Below, piece by piece: positions 36,994 to 45,274 of a stretch of DNA of 64,000 bases (position 1 is its first letter; each line of letters starts with the position of its first letter). The notes beneath the pieces were generated by a model that searched no databases, was not told the origin of the DNA, and saw only the letters and a program-made list of their open reading frames with translations. The stretch spans positions 1,736,001 to 1,800,000 of the forward strand of contig JAAQVN010000001.1 of NCBI GenBank assembly GCA_011754535.1. Reading direction: 5' to 3'. This DNA comes from Enterobacter asburiae. GTDB taxonomy: Bacteria > Pseudomonadota > Gammaproteobacteria > Enterobacterales > Enterobacteriaceae. Position numbers and translations under genes: made by a program.

Positions 36994-37081
36994 GGAAGCG
37001 TGGCCGAGCGGTTGAAGGCACCGGTCTTGAAAACCGGCGACCCGAAAGGGTTCTAGAGTTCGAATCTCTACGCTTCCGCCA
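36994..37081 (+). tRNA. tRNA-Ser (anticodon UGA), copy 2
   Basis: 88 bases with encoded CCA. Anticodon loop, D arm and variable arm are identical to copy 1. It differs in the acceptor stem (GGAAGCG, full Watson-Crick pairing with CGCTTCC) and in the T stem (TAGAG/CTCTA instead of CAGAG/CTCTG), where both bases of a pair changed. That pattern preserves folding and shows selection for function, so it is a working gene. Confidence 0.96.
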
Positions 37082-37087
37082 AATTCG

Positions 37088-37120
37088 AAACCCAGGTCGT
37101 TATGCGACCTGGGTTTTTTT
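37088..37120. terminator. Terminator after tRNA-Ser copy 2
   Basis: AACCCAGGTCG, loop TTATG, CGACCTGGGTT, then TTTTT. The stem sequence is unrelated to that of the copy 1 terminator. Confidence 0.9.
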
Positions 37121-37213
37121 GTGCACAGAAGACCCCCGGCCAGGCTGGAGGTTCAGCAAACCCGTCCGCTTTGATCCAGCGTTCAAAATCCCCTTTGATT
37201 TGTTAAAACCGCC

Positions 37214-38071
37214 CTAACAGGGAATTCTGGTGCAGCGGATACTGCGTCGATACTGCAGTGGCGTCTGACGCATCATCTTTTTAAAGCAGGTGATGAAATA
37301 GGTCACCTCGCTAAACCCGACTGCCAGGGCGATGGCGTCAATAGGCTCATCGCTGTACCGTAACAGCTCGCAGCTGCTTTTTATTCGCCGGGTCAGCAAA
37401 TATTCGTGGATAGTACCGCCGGTCTGCTGGCGGAAAATGCGTGAGGTATAGCTGCGCGAAAGCCCCAGGTCGTGCGCTAGCTGGTCGAGCGAAAACTTGC
37501 TGGCATAGTGGGCTTCGACCCAGCTCATAATCCGCGAGGCGACGGTCTGCTGGCGCGGAGGGTAGGGCTGCGGCTGCTCGGGCAGAAACGTCATGAGCTG
37601 CATCACCAGAAATGCAACCTCGCAGGCCTCGGTCTGCTCGTTGCCCTCCAGGCGCTGAAACTGTTCAAGGATCCTCTCGATAAACGCCGCGTGATTGCTG
37701 AGATCGTAAATCTGTGCTGGCAGATTGCTGGCGGCCAGCGCGGCGAACCGGGCCTGATGGCGCGGGAAGGCGCTGAGCGCACTTTCGACGACCGATTGCT
37801 CAATGTGCATGGTAGTGCGGTGATAGGGGTTCTTATCGCTATGATCCACCTGCACTTTGTGCAAGCGGAAGGGTGGGAAGATAAATAATCGCCCCGGACG
37901 GGCGGTGTAGTGCTGATTATCCACCACCACGATGCCGTAGCCGCTGGAGATATAGAGCAATTCAACGCATTGATGCCAGTGGTAGTAAATCGCGCTGGTG
38001 GTGTACATGCGGTTGAAAGAAATGGCCTGCCGATCGAGCGTAATGCGTTCCAGCAGCTGCGCTTCACCCAT
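37214..38071 (-). CDS. AraC-family regulator of the uronic-oligosaccharide cluster
   Basis: 285 residues. An N-terminal cupin effector domain (YHWHQCVELLYISSGYGIVV, GRLFIFPPFRLHKV) and a C-terminal AraC double helix-turn-helix (FSLDQLAHDLGLSRSYTSRI, IDAIALAVGFSEVTYFITCF). It is divergent from the DUF2264 gene with 228 bases between, the usual layout for a regulator of a sugar-use operon. The inducer is likely the transported oligosaccharide or a product. Confidence 0.86.
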   Translation of the reverse strand: MGEAQLLERITLDRQAISFNRMYTTSAIYYHWHQCVELLYISSGYGIVVVDNQHYTARPGRLFIFPPFRLHKVQVDHSDKNPYHRTTMHIEQSVVESALSAFPRHQARFAALAASNLPAQIYDLSNHAAFIERILEQFQRLEGNEQTEACEVAFLVMQLMTFLPEQPQPYPPRQQTVASRIMSWVEAHYASKFSLDQLAHDLGLSRSYTSRIFRQQTGGTIHEYLLTRRIKSSCELLRYSDEPIDAIALAVGFSEVTYFITCFKKMMRQTPLQYRRSIRCTRIPC

Positions 38072-38299
38072 TTTACCTCCAGAACAACAGATTTAAATTT
38101 TTAGGCCATCATTTGTAATTTATCCCCCTCGCGTTCGACAAAATCCAGTAAAAATGAAATGGCGGTTTAATTTTGTGAGTCTGCTCACTCAGCGCCGGGA
38201 ATAAAAGCAGATACTCTTCATTCAGACGTCGCCCTCGTGGCTTTAAAAAGCCTAATAACAATAAGTTATCTCTACCCTCGTGTAATGCGGGAGGACCCT

Positions 38300-40138
38300 G
38301 TGCAACCTGAAAATATTCATCTGGATAATCCACTGACAAGCCGGGAAGAGGTGCAACGGCTGGTCAACGATATGCTGAACGCGGTGGCGCCCTGGTTTAA
38401 AAAAGACGCCAGCCGCATTGATTTAGCGAACTTTACCGCTCACTACGGCCAGCGTGTCGCGAGCATGGAAACGTTTTCCCGCCTGCTGTGGGGCGTGACG
38501 CCGCTGTTGGCTGGCGGCAGCGAGCCGCAGCACTTCTCATTCTATTTACAGGCAATAAAAAACGGCACCAATCCGCACCATGCCGATTACTGGGGCGACG
38601 TCGGGCCTTACGATCAGCGAATCGTTGAGATGGCGGCCTACGGGCTGCTGCTGGCGCTGGCGGGTGAAACCGTACTGGCACACTTCACCGAGACGGAGAA
38701 AGAGAATTTATGGTGCTGGCTAAAGCAGTGTGAGACTCAGGATATCCCCGATAACAACTGGCACTACTTTCCAATTCTGGTGCAGGTCGGCTTCCATTAT
38801 TGCGGCATGCCAACCAACCCGCAGGCGCTGGAAGCTCATTTTGCTGCCATGGAGCACTACTACCTCGGCGATGGCTGGTATTCCGATGGTCCGGGACGGC
38901 CGCGCGACTATTACATCTCGATGGGCTTCCATTTCTATGGCCTGATTTACGCGAAGCTCATGGCCGGGGTCGATCCAAAGCGTTGTGCAACGCTGCGTGA
39001 CCGGGCTGCGCGTTTCTCCTCTGACTTCATCCATTTCTTTGCCGAAGATGGCGCGGCGATCCCGTTTGGCCGCAGCCTGACCTACCGCTTTGCTGAGGCG
39101 GCGTTCTGGAGTGCGGCGGCCTTCGCCGGGCTGGAGGTCTTTTCGCCCGGCGTGATTAAGGGCATCGTTCTGCGCCATCTGCGCTGGTGGCTGAAGCAGC
39201 CGATGTTCGACCGCGACGGCGTACTCAGCGTCGGCTACAGCTACCCGAATCTGGCGATGGCGGAAGACTACAACGCGCCGGGTTCACCGTACTGGGGCCT
39301 GAAGACCCTGCTGGTGCTGGCATTAGATGAGGGCAATGCCTTCTGGCAGGCGGCTGAGCTGCCGCTGCCGCCGTTGCCCGCGCAGCACACGATAGCCCAC
39401 GCGGATCAGGTGGTGGTGCATCAGGCCGATCACCTGTGGATGCTGACTTCCGGCCAGCTGGAGCTGAACAACTTCGTCAATACCGAAGCGAAATACTGCA
39501 AATTTGCCTATTCCACCCGCTTTGGCTTCACCATTGAACGCGGGCGCTACGGCCTGAACCATGCCGCACCCGATTCGATGCTGCTGCTGGCCGAAAAGGA
39601 TAACTACTGGCGTGGCCGCCGCGAATGCCAGCACGTGGTAACCACAAACGGCACCATTTACAGCCGCTGGCTGCCGTGGCGCGATGTGGTGATTGAGACC
39701 TGGCTGCTGGCGTTGGGTGACTGGCAGCTGCGCGTCCATCGTATCGATACCCGGCGCGCGCTGGACTGTGCGGAAGGTGGCTTTAGCCTGGCAAACCGCC
39801 CGCAACCGCAGGTCCACGAGAGTGACAGCGCCTGCTGGTTACGCAATGTCCGGGATGTATCAGCCATTTTCTGTCTCCATGCGCACGCCCGCCGCGGCGA
39901 GACGGTGTTGACGCCGCCAAACAGCAATCTGTTGTTCGCCGAGCGCGCGGCGGTGCCGCTGCTGCGCGGTGAACTCGACCCCGGCAAGCATGTGTTAATC
40001 AGCGCGGTGTGGGCGGGAAATGCCGCCGACTTCGAGCCGCAACGCTGCCCACAGGCCATCATTAGCGATGACGCGGTACGCTTCGTGACGGCACGACAAG
40101 AAACGACGCTCGTTCTGGCTCCGGAGGCATCACTATGA
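38300..40138 (+). CDS. DUF2264 family protein
   Basis: 612 residues from a GTG at 38300, chosen because GGGAGGA lies six bases upstream; longer readings from 38237 or 38285 have no such site. The N-terminal 380 residues are an (alpha/alpha) barrel type DUF2264 domain (LANFTAHYGQRVASMETFSR, WYSDGPGRPRDYYISMGFHF), followed by a beta-rich part. DUF2264 genes often accompany GH88 and polysaccharide lyase genes, so a lyase or hydrolase role on uronic-acid glycans is plausible but unproven. No signal peptide, so cytoplasmic. The stop overlaps the transporter start by four bases. Confidence 0.82.
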   Translation: MQPENIHLDNPLTSREEVQRLVNDMLNAVAPWFKKDASRIDLANFTAHYGQRVASMETFSRLLWGVTPLLAGGSEPQHFSFYLQAIKNGTNPHHADYWGDVGPYDQRIVEMAAYGLLLALAGETVLAHFTETEKENLWCWLKQCETQDIPDNNWHYFPILVQVGFHYCGMPTNPQALEAHFAAMEHYYLGDGWYSDGPGRPRDYYISMGFHFYGLIYAKLMAGVDPKRCATLRDRAARFSSDFIHFFAEDGAAIPFGRSLTYRFAEAAFWSAAAFAGLEVFSPGVIKGIVLRHLRWWLKQPMFDRDGVLSVGYSYPNLAMAEDYNAPGSPYWGLKTLLVLALDEGNAFWQAAELPLPPLPAQHTIAHADQVVVHQADHLWMLTSGQLELNNFVNTEAKYCKFAYSTRFGFTIERGRYGLNHAAPDSMLLLAEKDNYWRGRRECQHVVTTNGTIYSRWLPWRDVVIETWLLALGDWQLRVHRIDTRRALDCAEGGFSLANRPQPQVHESDSACWLRNVRDVSAIFCLHAHARRGETVLTPPNSNLLFAERAAVPLLRGELDPGKHVLISAVWAGNAADFEPQRCPQAIISDDAVRFVTARQETTLVLAPEASL

Positions 40139-41415
40139 GCACATCATCGTCCGTACGCGCCGCGCAGTACAAAATGAGTACCTTTATTTTCCTTTACTTC
40201 TTCACGTGGTCATCCAGCTTTGGCCTGTACGCTCTGTGGCTGAGCCAGAAAGTAGGCCTTGATAGCGTCACCATCGGCAGCGTGTTCGCTATTAATGGCG
40301 TCTTCGCGGTGGTCCTGAAGCCGGTGTACGGCTACATCATGGACAAAATCGGCATGAGCAAGTGGCTGCTCTATTTTGTCTGCGCCATTTCTGCGCTGAT
40401 GGCGCCGTTTTTTGCGCTGGTATACCAGCCGCTGCTGCAAAGCCATGCGATGGCGGGAATTATCATCGGCGCGCTGTATCTGAGCCTGGGCTGGTACGCC
40501 GGCGTGGCGGCGTCTGAATCTTACGCCGACCGCTTTAGCCGCCTGTACGGGCTGGAGTTTGGCCGCATCAGAATGTGGGGTTCGCTGGGCTGGGCGATGG
40601 CGGCTTCGGTCTCCGGGTTGTTGTTTAACGTCACGCCGCTGGCCAACTTTCTGCTCAGCAGCGGTACCTCGGTACTGATGCTGCTGGTGCTGATTAGCCT
40701 CAAAATCGGCGACGAGCAGCTGCGCAACAACAGCGTCATCTCCGCCAATAAGATCGTCTTCGCCGACGTGCTGATGCTGCTGAAAAACCGCAAATTCTGG
40801 ATGTTCAGCCTCTACGTTGCCGGGGTGGCGTGGATGATGTTTATCGCCGAACAGCAGTTCCCGCGCTACTTCGTGTCGTTCTTCGCCACCAAAGAGCAGG
40901 GGAATGCCTGGTACGGCTACCTGAGCACCGTCCAGTCGGGGATGGAGTTCGTGATGATGATGTTTATCCCGTGGCTGGTGAACCACTACGGCGCTAAGCG
41001 CGGCCTGCTGTTCTGCGGCTGTGTGGTCGGAGCACGGCTGATCGCCTCCGGACTGACCAGCGACCCGATTGTTATCTCCATCATCAAACCGTTTTATGGC
41101 GTCGAGATCGCGCTGCTGCTGATTTCGGTCTTCAAATACATCGCCGAACATTTCCATCGTCGGGTTAACGCCACGATGTACCTGCTGGGCTACCAGGCGA
41201 TGATTTACGTTGGCTCGATTGTGGTCGCCCCGCCTGCCGGCTACCTGTACGACAGGATAGGCTTTGAGCATACCTATCTGCTGATGGGCTGCTGCGCCCT
41301 GATATTTACGCTGATTTCCGCCTTTACGCTGTCGCGCTGCCAGTCGACGCGCGATGACTCACGACCCTTTGCTCCGGCTTTAGATACCGCCCCGGTTGAA
41401 CCGGCCAAACATTAA
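40135..41415 (+). CDS. LacY-family oligosaccharide:H+ symporter
   Basis: 426 residues, twelve membrane helices. It belongs to the LacY/RafB/CscB family: FLYFFTWSSSFGLYALWLSQ at the N-terminus, and EFGRIRMWGSLGWA, which aligns with the LacY segment holding the sugar-binding Arg. With a GH88 hydrolase encoded downstream, the likely substrate is an unsaturated uronic-acid disaccharide. Coupled to DUF2264 upstream (ATGA overlap) and followed by the hydrolase after 13 bases. Confidence 0.88.
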   Translation: MSTSSSVRAAQYKMSTFIFLYFFTWSSSFGLYALWLSQKVGLDSVTIGSVFAINGVFAVVLKPVYGYIMDKIGMSKWLLYFVCAISALMAPFFALVYQPLLQSHAMAGIIIGALYLSLGWYAGVAASESYADRFSRLYGLEFGRIRMWGSLGWAMAASVSGLLFNVTPLANFLLSSGTSVLMLLVLISLKIGDEQLRNNSVISANKIVFADVLMLLKNRKFWMFSLYVAGVAWMMFIAEQQFPRYFVSFFATKEQGNAWYGYLSTVQSGMEFVMMMFIPWLVNHYGAKRGLLFCGCVVGARLIASGLTSDPIVISIIKPFYGVEIALLLISVFKYIAEHFHRRVNATMYLLGYQAMIYVGSIVVAPPAGYLYDRIGFEHTYLLMGCCALIFTLISAFTLSRCQSTRDDSRPFAPALDTAPVEPAKH

Positions 41416-41428
41416 TTCAGGAGTTGTT

Positions 41429-42619
41429 ATGACCAAATCTGTTATCACCGAAGCGCTGCGGCCGATCGAACTGCTTCAGGTCGATCGCCTGGCGCTGAGC
41501 CAGAAGCTGGAAGCGGCGTTATCCCGCGTCACGCGCAAGCTCGACAAGAATATTGTCGCCTTCGGCGATAAGTTCCCCGGCGAAGCCTGTGAGAAGGGTG
41601 TCTGGCCGCGCACCGATAACGTGGAATGGACCACCAGCTTTTGGCCCGGCCAGCTGTGGCTGGCGTGGGAGATGACCGGCAAAGCGCATTATCGCGAAGC
41701 CGCCGAGCGCTATTTACCGTCGTTCGCCCGGCGTATTGAGCAGCGCATCGACACCGCAACGCACGATCTCGGGTTCCTCTATTCGCTCTCCTGCATCAGC
41801 GCCTGGCGGCTCACCGGCAACGAAGCCGCTCGCCAGTCGGCGCTGCTGGCGGCAGAGCGCCTGATGGAGCGTTTTAATCCGACGGCCAACATTATTCAGG
41901 CGTGGGGTGATTTAAACGACCCGGAGCAGCAGGGACGAATGATCATCGACTGCAATATGAACCTGCCGCTGCTGTACTGGGCCAGCGAACAGACCGGGGA
42001 TCCGCGCTATGCGCAAGCGGCGACGGCGCACGCCGGACAGGCAGCGAAGTATATCGTGCGTGAAGATGCCTCGACTTATCACACTTACTATATGGATGTG
42101 CAGACGGGTGAGCCGCGCTTTGGCAATACCCATCAGGGCTACAGCGATACCTCGTGCTGGTCGCGCGGCCAGGCATGGGGCATTTACGGCTTTCTGCTCA
42201 GCTATCAGCACACCGGCGATAAGCAGATGGTTGAGCTATCACGCAGCCTGGCGCATTACTTCCTCAACCGTCTGCCGGAAGATGATATTTGCCACTGGGA
42301 TCTGGCCCTGCTCGGTACCGACGCCGTGCGCGACAGTTCAGCGGCGGCGATTGCCGCCTGTGGCCTGCTGGAGCTGGTCAAGGCGCTGCCGACGCTCGAC
42401 GCAAACCGCGCGTATTATGAAGAGATGGCGCTGCGTATTGCGCAGTCGCTGACCGATAACTACCTTGCCCATGACGACGATCCGACCGAAGGGCTGCTGC
42501 AGCACTCGGTTTATCACATGGGCAGCGGTAAGGGCGTCGATCAGTGCTGTAGCTGGGGTGACTATTTCTATCTTGAGCTGCTGGCGCGGTTGCGACAGAT
42601 TTGGCATCCGTACTGGTAA
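41429..42619 (+). CDS. GH88 unsaturated glucuronyl hydrolase
   Basis: 396 residues. GH88 motifs seen: DNVEWTTSFWPGQLWLAWE with the first conserved Asp, HDLGFLYSLS with the second Asp, and SCWSRGQAWGIYGF. These enzymes cleave the 4,5-unsaturated uronic acid left on oligosaccharides by polysaccharide lyases, acting through hydration of the double bond. No signal peptide, so it acts in the cytoplasm after uptake. The ATG at 41429 has CAGGAG upstream; the reading from 41396 overlaps the transporter gene. Confidence 0.9.
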   Translation: MTKSVITEALRPIELLQVDRLALSQKLEAALSRVTRKLDKNIVAFGDKFPGEACEKGVWPRTDNVEWTTSFWPGQLWLAWEMTGKAHYREAAERYLPSFARRIEQRIDTATHDLGFLYSLSCISAWRLTGNEAARQSALLAAERLMERFNPTANIIQAWGDLNDPEQQGRMIIDCNMNLPLLYWASEQTGDPRYAQAATAHAGQAAKYIVREDASTYHTYYMDVQTGEPRFGNTHQGYSDTSCWSRGQAWGIYGFLLSYQHTGDKQMVELSRSLAHYFLNRLPEDDICHWDLALLGTDAVRDSSAAAIAACGLLELVKALPTLDANRAYYEEMALRIAQSLTDNYLAHDDDPTEGLLQHSVYHMGSGKGVDQCCSWGDYFYLELLARLRQIWHPYW

Positions 42620-42641
42620 GCCTTAAGCAATGGAGAGCAAG

Positions 42642-43214
42642 ATGAAAAGCGTAGCCGTGCTATTAGCCCCCGGTTTTGAAGAAGGGGAAGCGATCGTCAC
42701 TGTCGATATCCTGCGCCGCCTGAATATTACGGTGCAGACAATTGCCTGCGGCGAGAGTCGCGAAGTGGTGAGCTATCACGCCATCTCTGTGATGGCGGAC
42801 AGCACTCTGCAGGTCAGCCTCGACCAGACCTTTGACGCCGTGGTGTTACCAGGAGGCCCGCAAGGCAGCGTTAACCTGGCGAAAAGCGCGGAGGTTATTG
42901 CCTTCGTCCGCCGCCACGATGAAGCGGGCAAATATATCTGCCCGATCTGCTCCGCCGCCGCTCGCGTGCTGGGCGGCAACGGACTGCTGAAGGGGCGTCG
43001 CTATGTCTGCTCCGGCGAGTTGTGGAAAACGGTCAGCGATGGCATTTACGTCAATGCCGACGTGGTGGAGGACGGCAATCTGCTGAGCGGCCGCGGGCTG
43101 GGCAACGTATTTGATTTCGCTTTTACCCTGGCGGCGCGATTACAGGGCGATGAAGCGTTGGCGCGCGAGCAGGCCAGCCATATTGATTACGCGTGGCAGC
43201 CGGGACGCGTCTGA
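42642..43214 (+). CDS. DJ-1/PfpI family protein
   Basis: 190 residues, YajL/DJ-1 type. The nucleophile elbow CPICSAAARVL has the conserved Cys, and the Glu near the N-terminus (PGFEEGEAI) is the usual partner. Family members include protein deglycases, glyoxalases and chaperones. As last gene of a sugar operon it may deal with reactive carbonyl products such as the keto-uronic acid released by GH88; this is inference from position. Start at 42642 has GGAGAG upstream. Confidence 0.84.
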   Translation: MKSVAVLLAPGFEEGEAIVTVDILRRLNITVQTIACGESREVVSYHAISVMADSTLQVSLDQTFDAVVLPGGPQGSVNLAKSAEVIAFVRRHDEAGKYICPICSAAARVLGGNGLLKGRRYVCSGELWKTVSDGIYVNADVVEDGNLLSGRGLGNVFDFAFTLAARLQGDEALAREQASHIDYAWQPGRV

Positions 43215-43242
43215 TAACAAAGCCTTACCGGCACATCTGAAA

Positions 43243-43270
43243 AACCTCCGGCTGTGCCGGAGGATATTTA
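43243..43270. terminator. Terminator after the GH88 operon
   Basis: CCTCCGGC, loop TGT, GCCGGAGG, preceded by AAAA and followed by an AT-rich stretch. It lies between the convergent DJ-1 gene and hpxE and may serve both. Confidence 0.7.
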
Positions 43271-43277
43271 TTTCGTT

Positions 43278-44228
43278 TTACAGCCCGATCACCAGCTCCC
43301 TGGAATGGCTCCGAGAACAGCACAGCGCCACCTGCTGGTCCGTTGCGCTTTTTTCCGCCTCCGACTGCACGCTATCCCGGTGATCCACCACGCCGTCAAT
43401 CACCGGCGTCAGGCAGGCACCGCAGATCCCCATTTCGCAGGACAGCGGCACGTCCACGCCGTTTTCCTGCAGTACCCGGGCGATGGTTTTATCCGCAGGC
43501 ACAGGCCAGCGCTCCCCGGTGGAGGCGAGTTTGACCGTAAAGATCTCGCCGGATTCACCGCCCGTGACAGGCGCAGCGGGCTGAAACGCCTCGCTGTGGA
43601 TATGGTCGTCCTCCCATCCCTTCGCCGTCGCCACCTCACGCACTTTTTCCATAAAGCCCGCAGGTCCGCACACCCAGGCGCGCAAACCTGCCTCGGGCGC
43701 GGGAAGGTGCTCTGCCAGGGTGGATCGCGGGCTGGTGGTATGAATAAAGCACTTACCGCACTGCAGGAGTTCGCGAGCAAACGCCGCGCTTTGACGGTTT
43801 TTGACGTAATAGTGCAGCGTAAACGGCGTACCGGACGCCTTCAGCTGCAGGGCCATCGCATACAGCGGCGTAATGCCAATCCCCGCCGCCAGCAGCAACA
43901 CCCGCTCAGCCTGATGCAGTGGAAACAGGTTGCGCGGGGCAGAGATCGAAAGCGTCTGTCCGGGACGCAGCGTCTCGTGAACGTAGCGCGACCCGCCGCG
44001 CGAGGCGGCTTCACGCCCCACGCAGATAAGATAGCTCTCGTCCTGACATGCCCCGGTCAGGGAGTACTGGCGCACCACGCCGCTGGGCAGGTGTACATCA
44101 ATATGCGCGCCGGGCTGCCAGGACGGCAGCGTTTCGCCGTTTTCGGCCACCAGCCTGACGGCAAGGCTTTTATCCCCCTCACGCCACAGCCCGTCGACAA
44201 TCACGTTCAACATATCGGCCTCCGTCAT
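43278..44228 (-). CDS. hpxE: HpxE, reductase of the hypoxanthine/xanthine oxygenase
   Basis: 316 residues, VanB/PDR type. FMN-binding and NAD-binding modules (RQYSLTGACQDES; LLLAAGIGITPLYAMA) are followed by a plant-type 2Fe-2S domain at the C-terminus with Cys264, Cys269, Cys272 (CEMGICGAC) and a fourth in ALCC near 303. It passes electrons from NAD(P)H to HpxD. In Klebsiella HpxDE replace xanthine dehydrogenase for hypoxanthine and xanthine oxidation. Start overlaps the hpxD stop by four bases. Confidence 0.93.
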   Translation of the reverse strand: MTEADMLNVIVDGLWREGDKSLAVRLVAENGETLPSWQPGAHIDVHLPSGVVRQYSLTGACQDESYLICVGREAASRGGSRYVHETLRPGQTLSISAPRNLFPLHQAERVLLLAAGIGITPLYAMALQLKASGTPFTLHYYVKNRQSAAFARELLQCGKCFIHTTSPRSTLAEHLPAPEAGLRAWVCGPAGFMEKVREVATAKGWEDDHIHSEAFQPAAPVTGGESGEIFTVKLASTGERWPVPADKTIARVLQENGVDVPLSCEMGICGACLTPVIDGVVDHRDSVQSEAEKSATDQQVALCCSRSHSRELVIGL

Positions 44229-45259
44229 ACCAGGAAAAATTCGCCAAAGCCCATTTTTTTCAGTCCCCGGCGGTAGGCAATTGAGCTTTTATCGGCGGGA
44301 ATATGGGCTTCCAGCGTCAGATCCAGCGGCAGACTTTCCGGGCGCTGGGTTTCCACCATCAGTCGATCTTCCTCGAAGATGCGCAGGTTAAAGGCATGCA
44401 CGTCCTCCACCGGAATATGCAGGTCAAAGTTGCGCGCAATAGGGGCGAACATGCGGGTCACGCGCGATGACACGGGCGAGGCGGCGTTCATAATCACCAG
44501 CCGCGATTCACCCGGAAAATGAATCGTCAGCGTGGCGGTAAACGGCAGATGCATCTCGAAATGACGCAGCCACTGGAAGCCGTCCGGAGCCTGCACGTCA
44601 GAGCTGGCAGGGTAATTGCTCACGGAGCTCCAGTAATCGGCCACGAAGCCGAACGGCGTCTCCTGCGGCTGATAGGTGGGAACCAACTGATTATTGGGAT
44701 CCGCAAAGGTATCGGTGTGGATCCATGCAAAGTGCGCCACGTCCAGAAACCCCTCCACCTGACGCCCGGCGAAGCCGTTCACCTCAAACGCCGGGCAGTT
44801 AATCTGCTGAAATCCATCGTCATCCCAGTGCGGCATGGCGGGCAGCGGCGCAGGATTGTCCGGGTCAAACGCCAGGCAGGTCCAGATCAGGCCGAAGCGC
44901 TCCTCCACGGCATAGTTAATCAGGTTCAGCTTCGCCGGAACGGGCTGGTCGGGGCTGGACGGAATACGGTTGCAGCGCCCGTCCTCCCCAAAGCGTAAGC
45001 CATGATAGGGGCAGATAATCCCGTGCTCGTCGTGAAAGCCGAGCGTCAGCGGCACGCCGCGGTGCGGGCACACGTCACGGGCGACCACGACCTGGTCGTG
45101 GATCCGGTAAATCACCAGCTGTTCATCCAGCAGGGTCGCTTTGACCGGTGCCGGGCCGACGTCGCAGGCGCGCGCAACCGGATGCCAGCATTTCGCCAGG
45201 CGCAGCCAGTCCTCTGGCTCAAACGTGCAGTGGGCGGGTGGAGTCGGTTCTCTTTTCAT
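44225..45259 (-). CDS. hpxD: HpxD, Rieske oxygenase for hypoxanthine/xanthine
   Basis: 344 residues. The Rieske centre uses Cys64 and His66 (CPHRG) and Cys83 and His86 (CPYHG). The mononuclear iron site is in FLDVAHFAWIHTDTF. This is the oxygenase part of the two-component system that turns hypoxanthine to xanthine and urate. It lies between hpxO (15-base gap) and hpxE, in the order hpxO-hpxD-hpxE on one strand. Confidence 0.94.
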   Translation of the reverse strand: MKREPTPPAHCTFEPEDWLRLAKCWHPVARACDVGPAPVKATLLDEQLVIYRIHDQVVVARDVCPHRGVPLTLGFHDEHGIICPYHGLRFGEDGRCNRIPSSPDQPVPAKLNLINYAVEERFGLIWTCLAFDPDNPAPLPAMPHWDDDGFQQINCPAFEVNGFAGRQVEGFLDVAHFAWIHTDTFADPNNQLVPTYQPQETPFGFVADYWSSVSNYPASSDVQAPDGFQWLRHFEMHLPFTATLTIHFPGESRLVIMNAASPVSSRVTRMFAPIARNFDLHIPVEDVHAFNLRIFEEDRLMVETQRPESLPLDLTLEAHIPADKSSIAYRRGLKKMGFGEFFLV

Positions 45260-45274
45260 CGTTGTCCCTCTTGT

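Noticed and set aside
40210..41271. A 353-codon open frame on the minus strand opposite the LacY-type gene
   Set aside because: His/Gln-rich antisense shadow of membrane helices; no family features.
43254..44276. A 340-codon open frame on the plus strand opposite hpxE
   Set aside because: Antisense shadow of the reductase gene and overlapping hpxD; not coding by composition.
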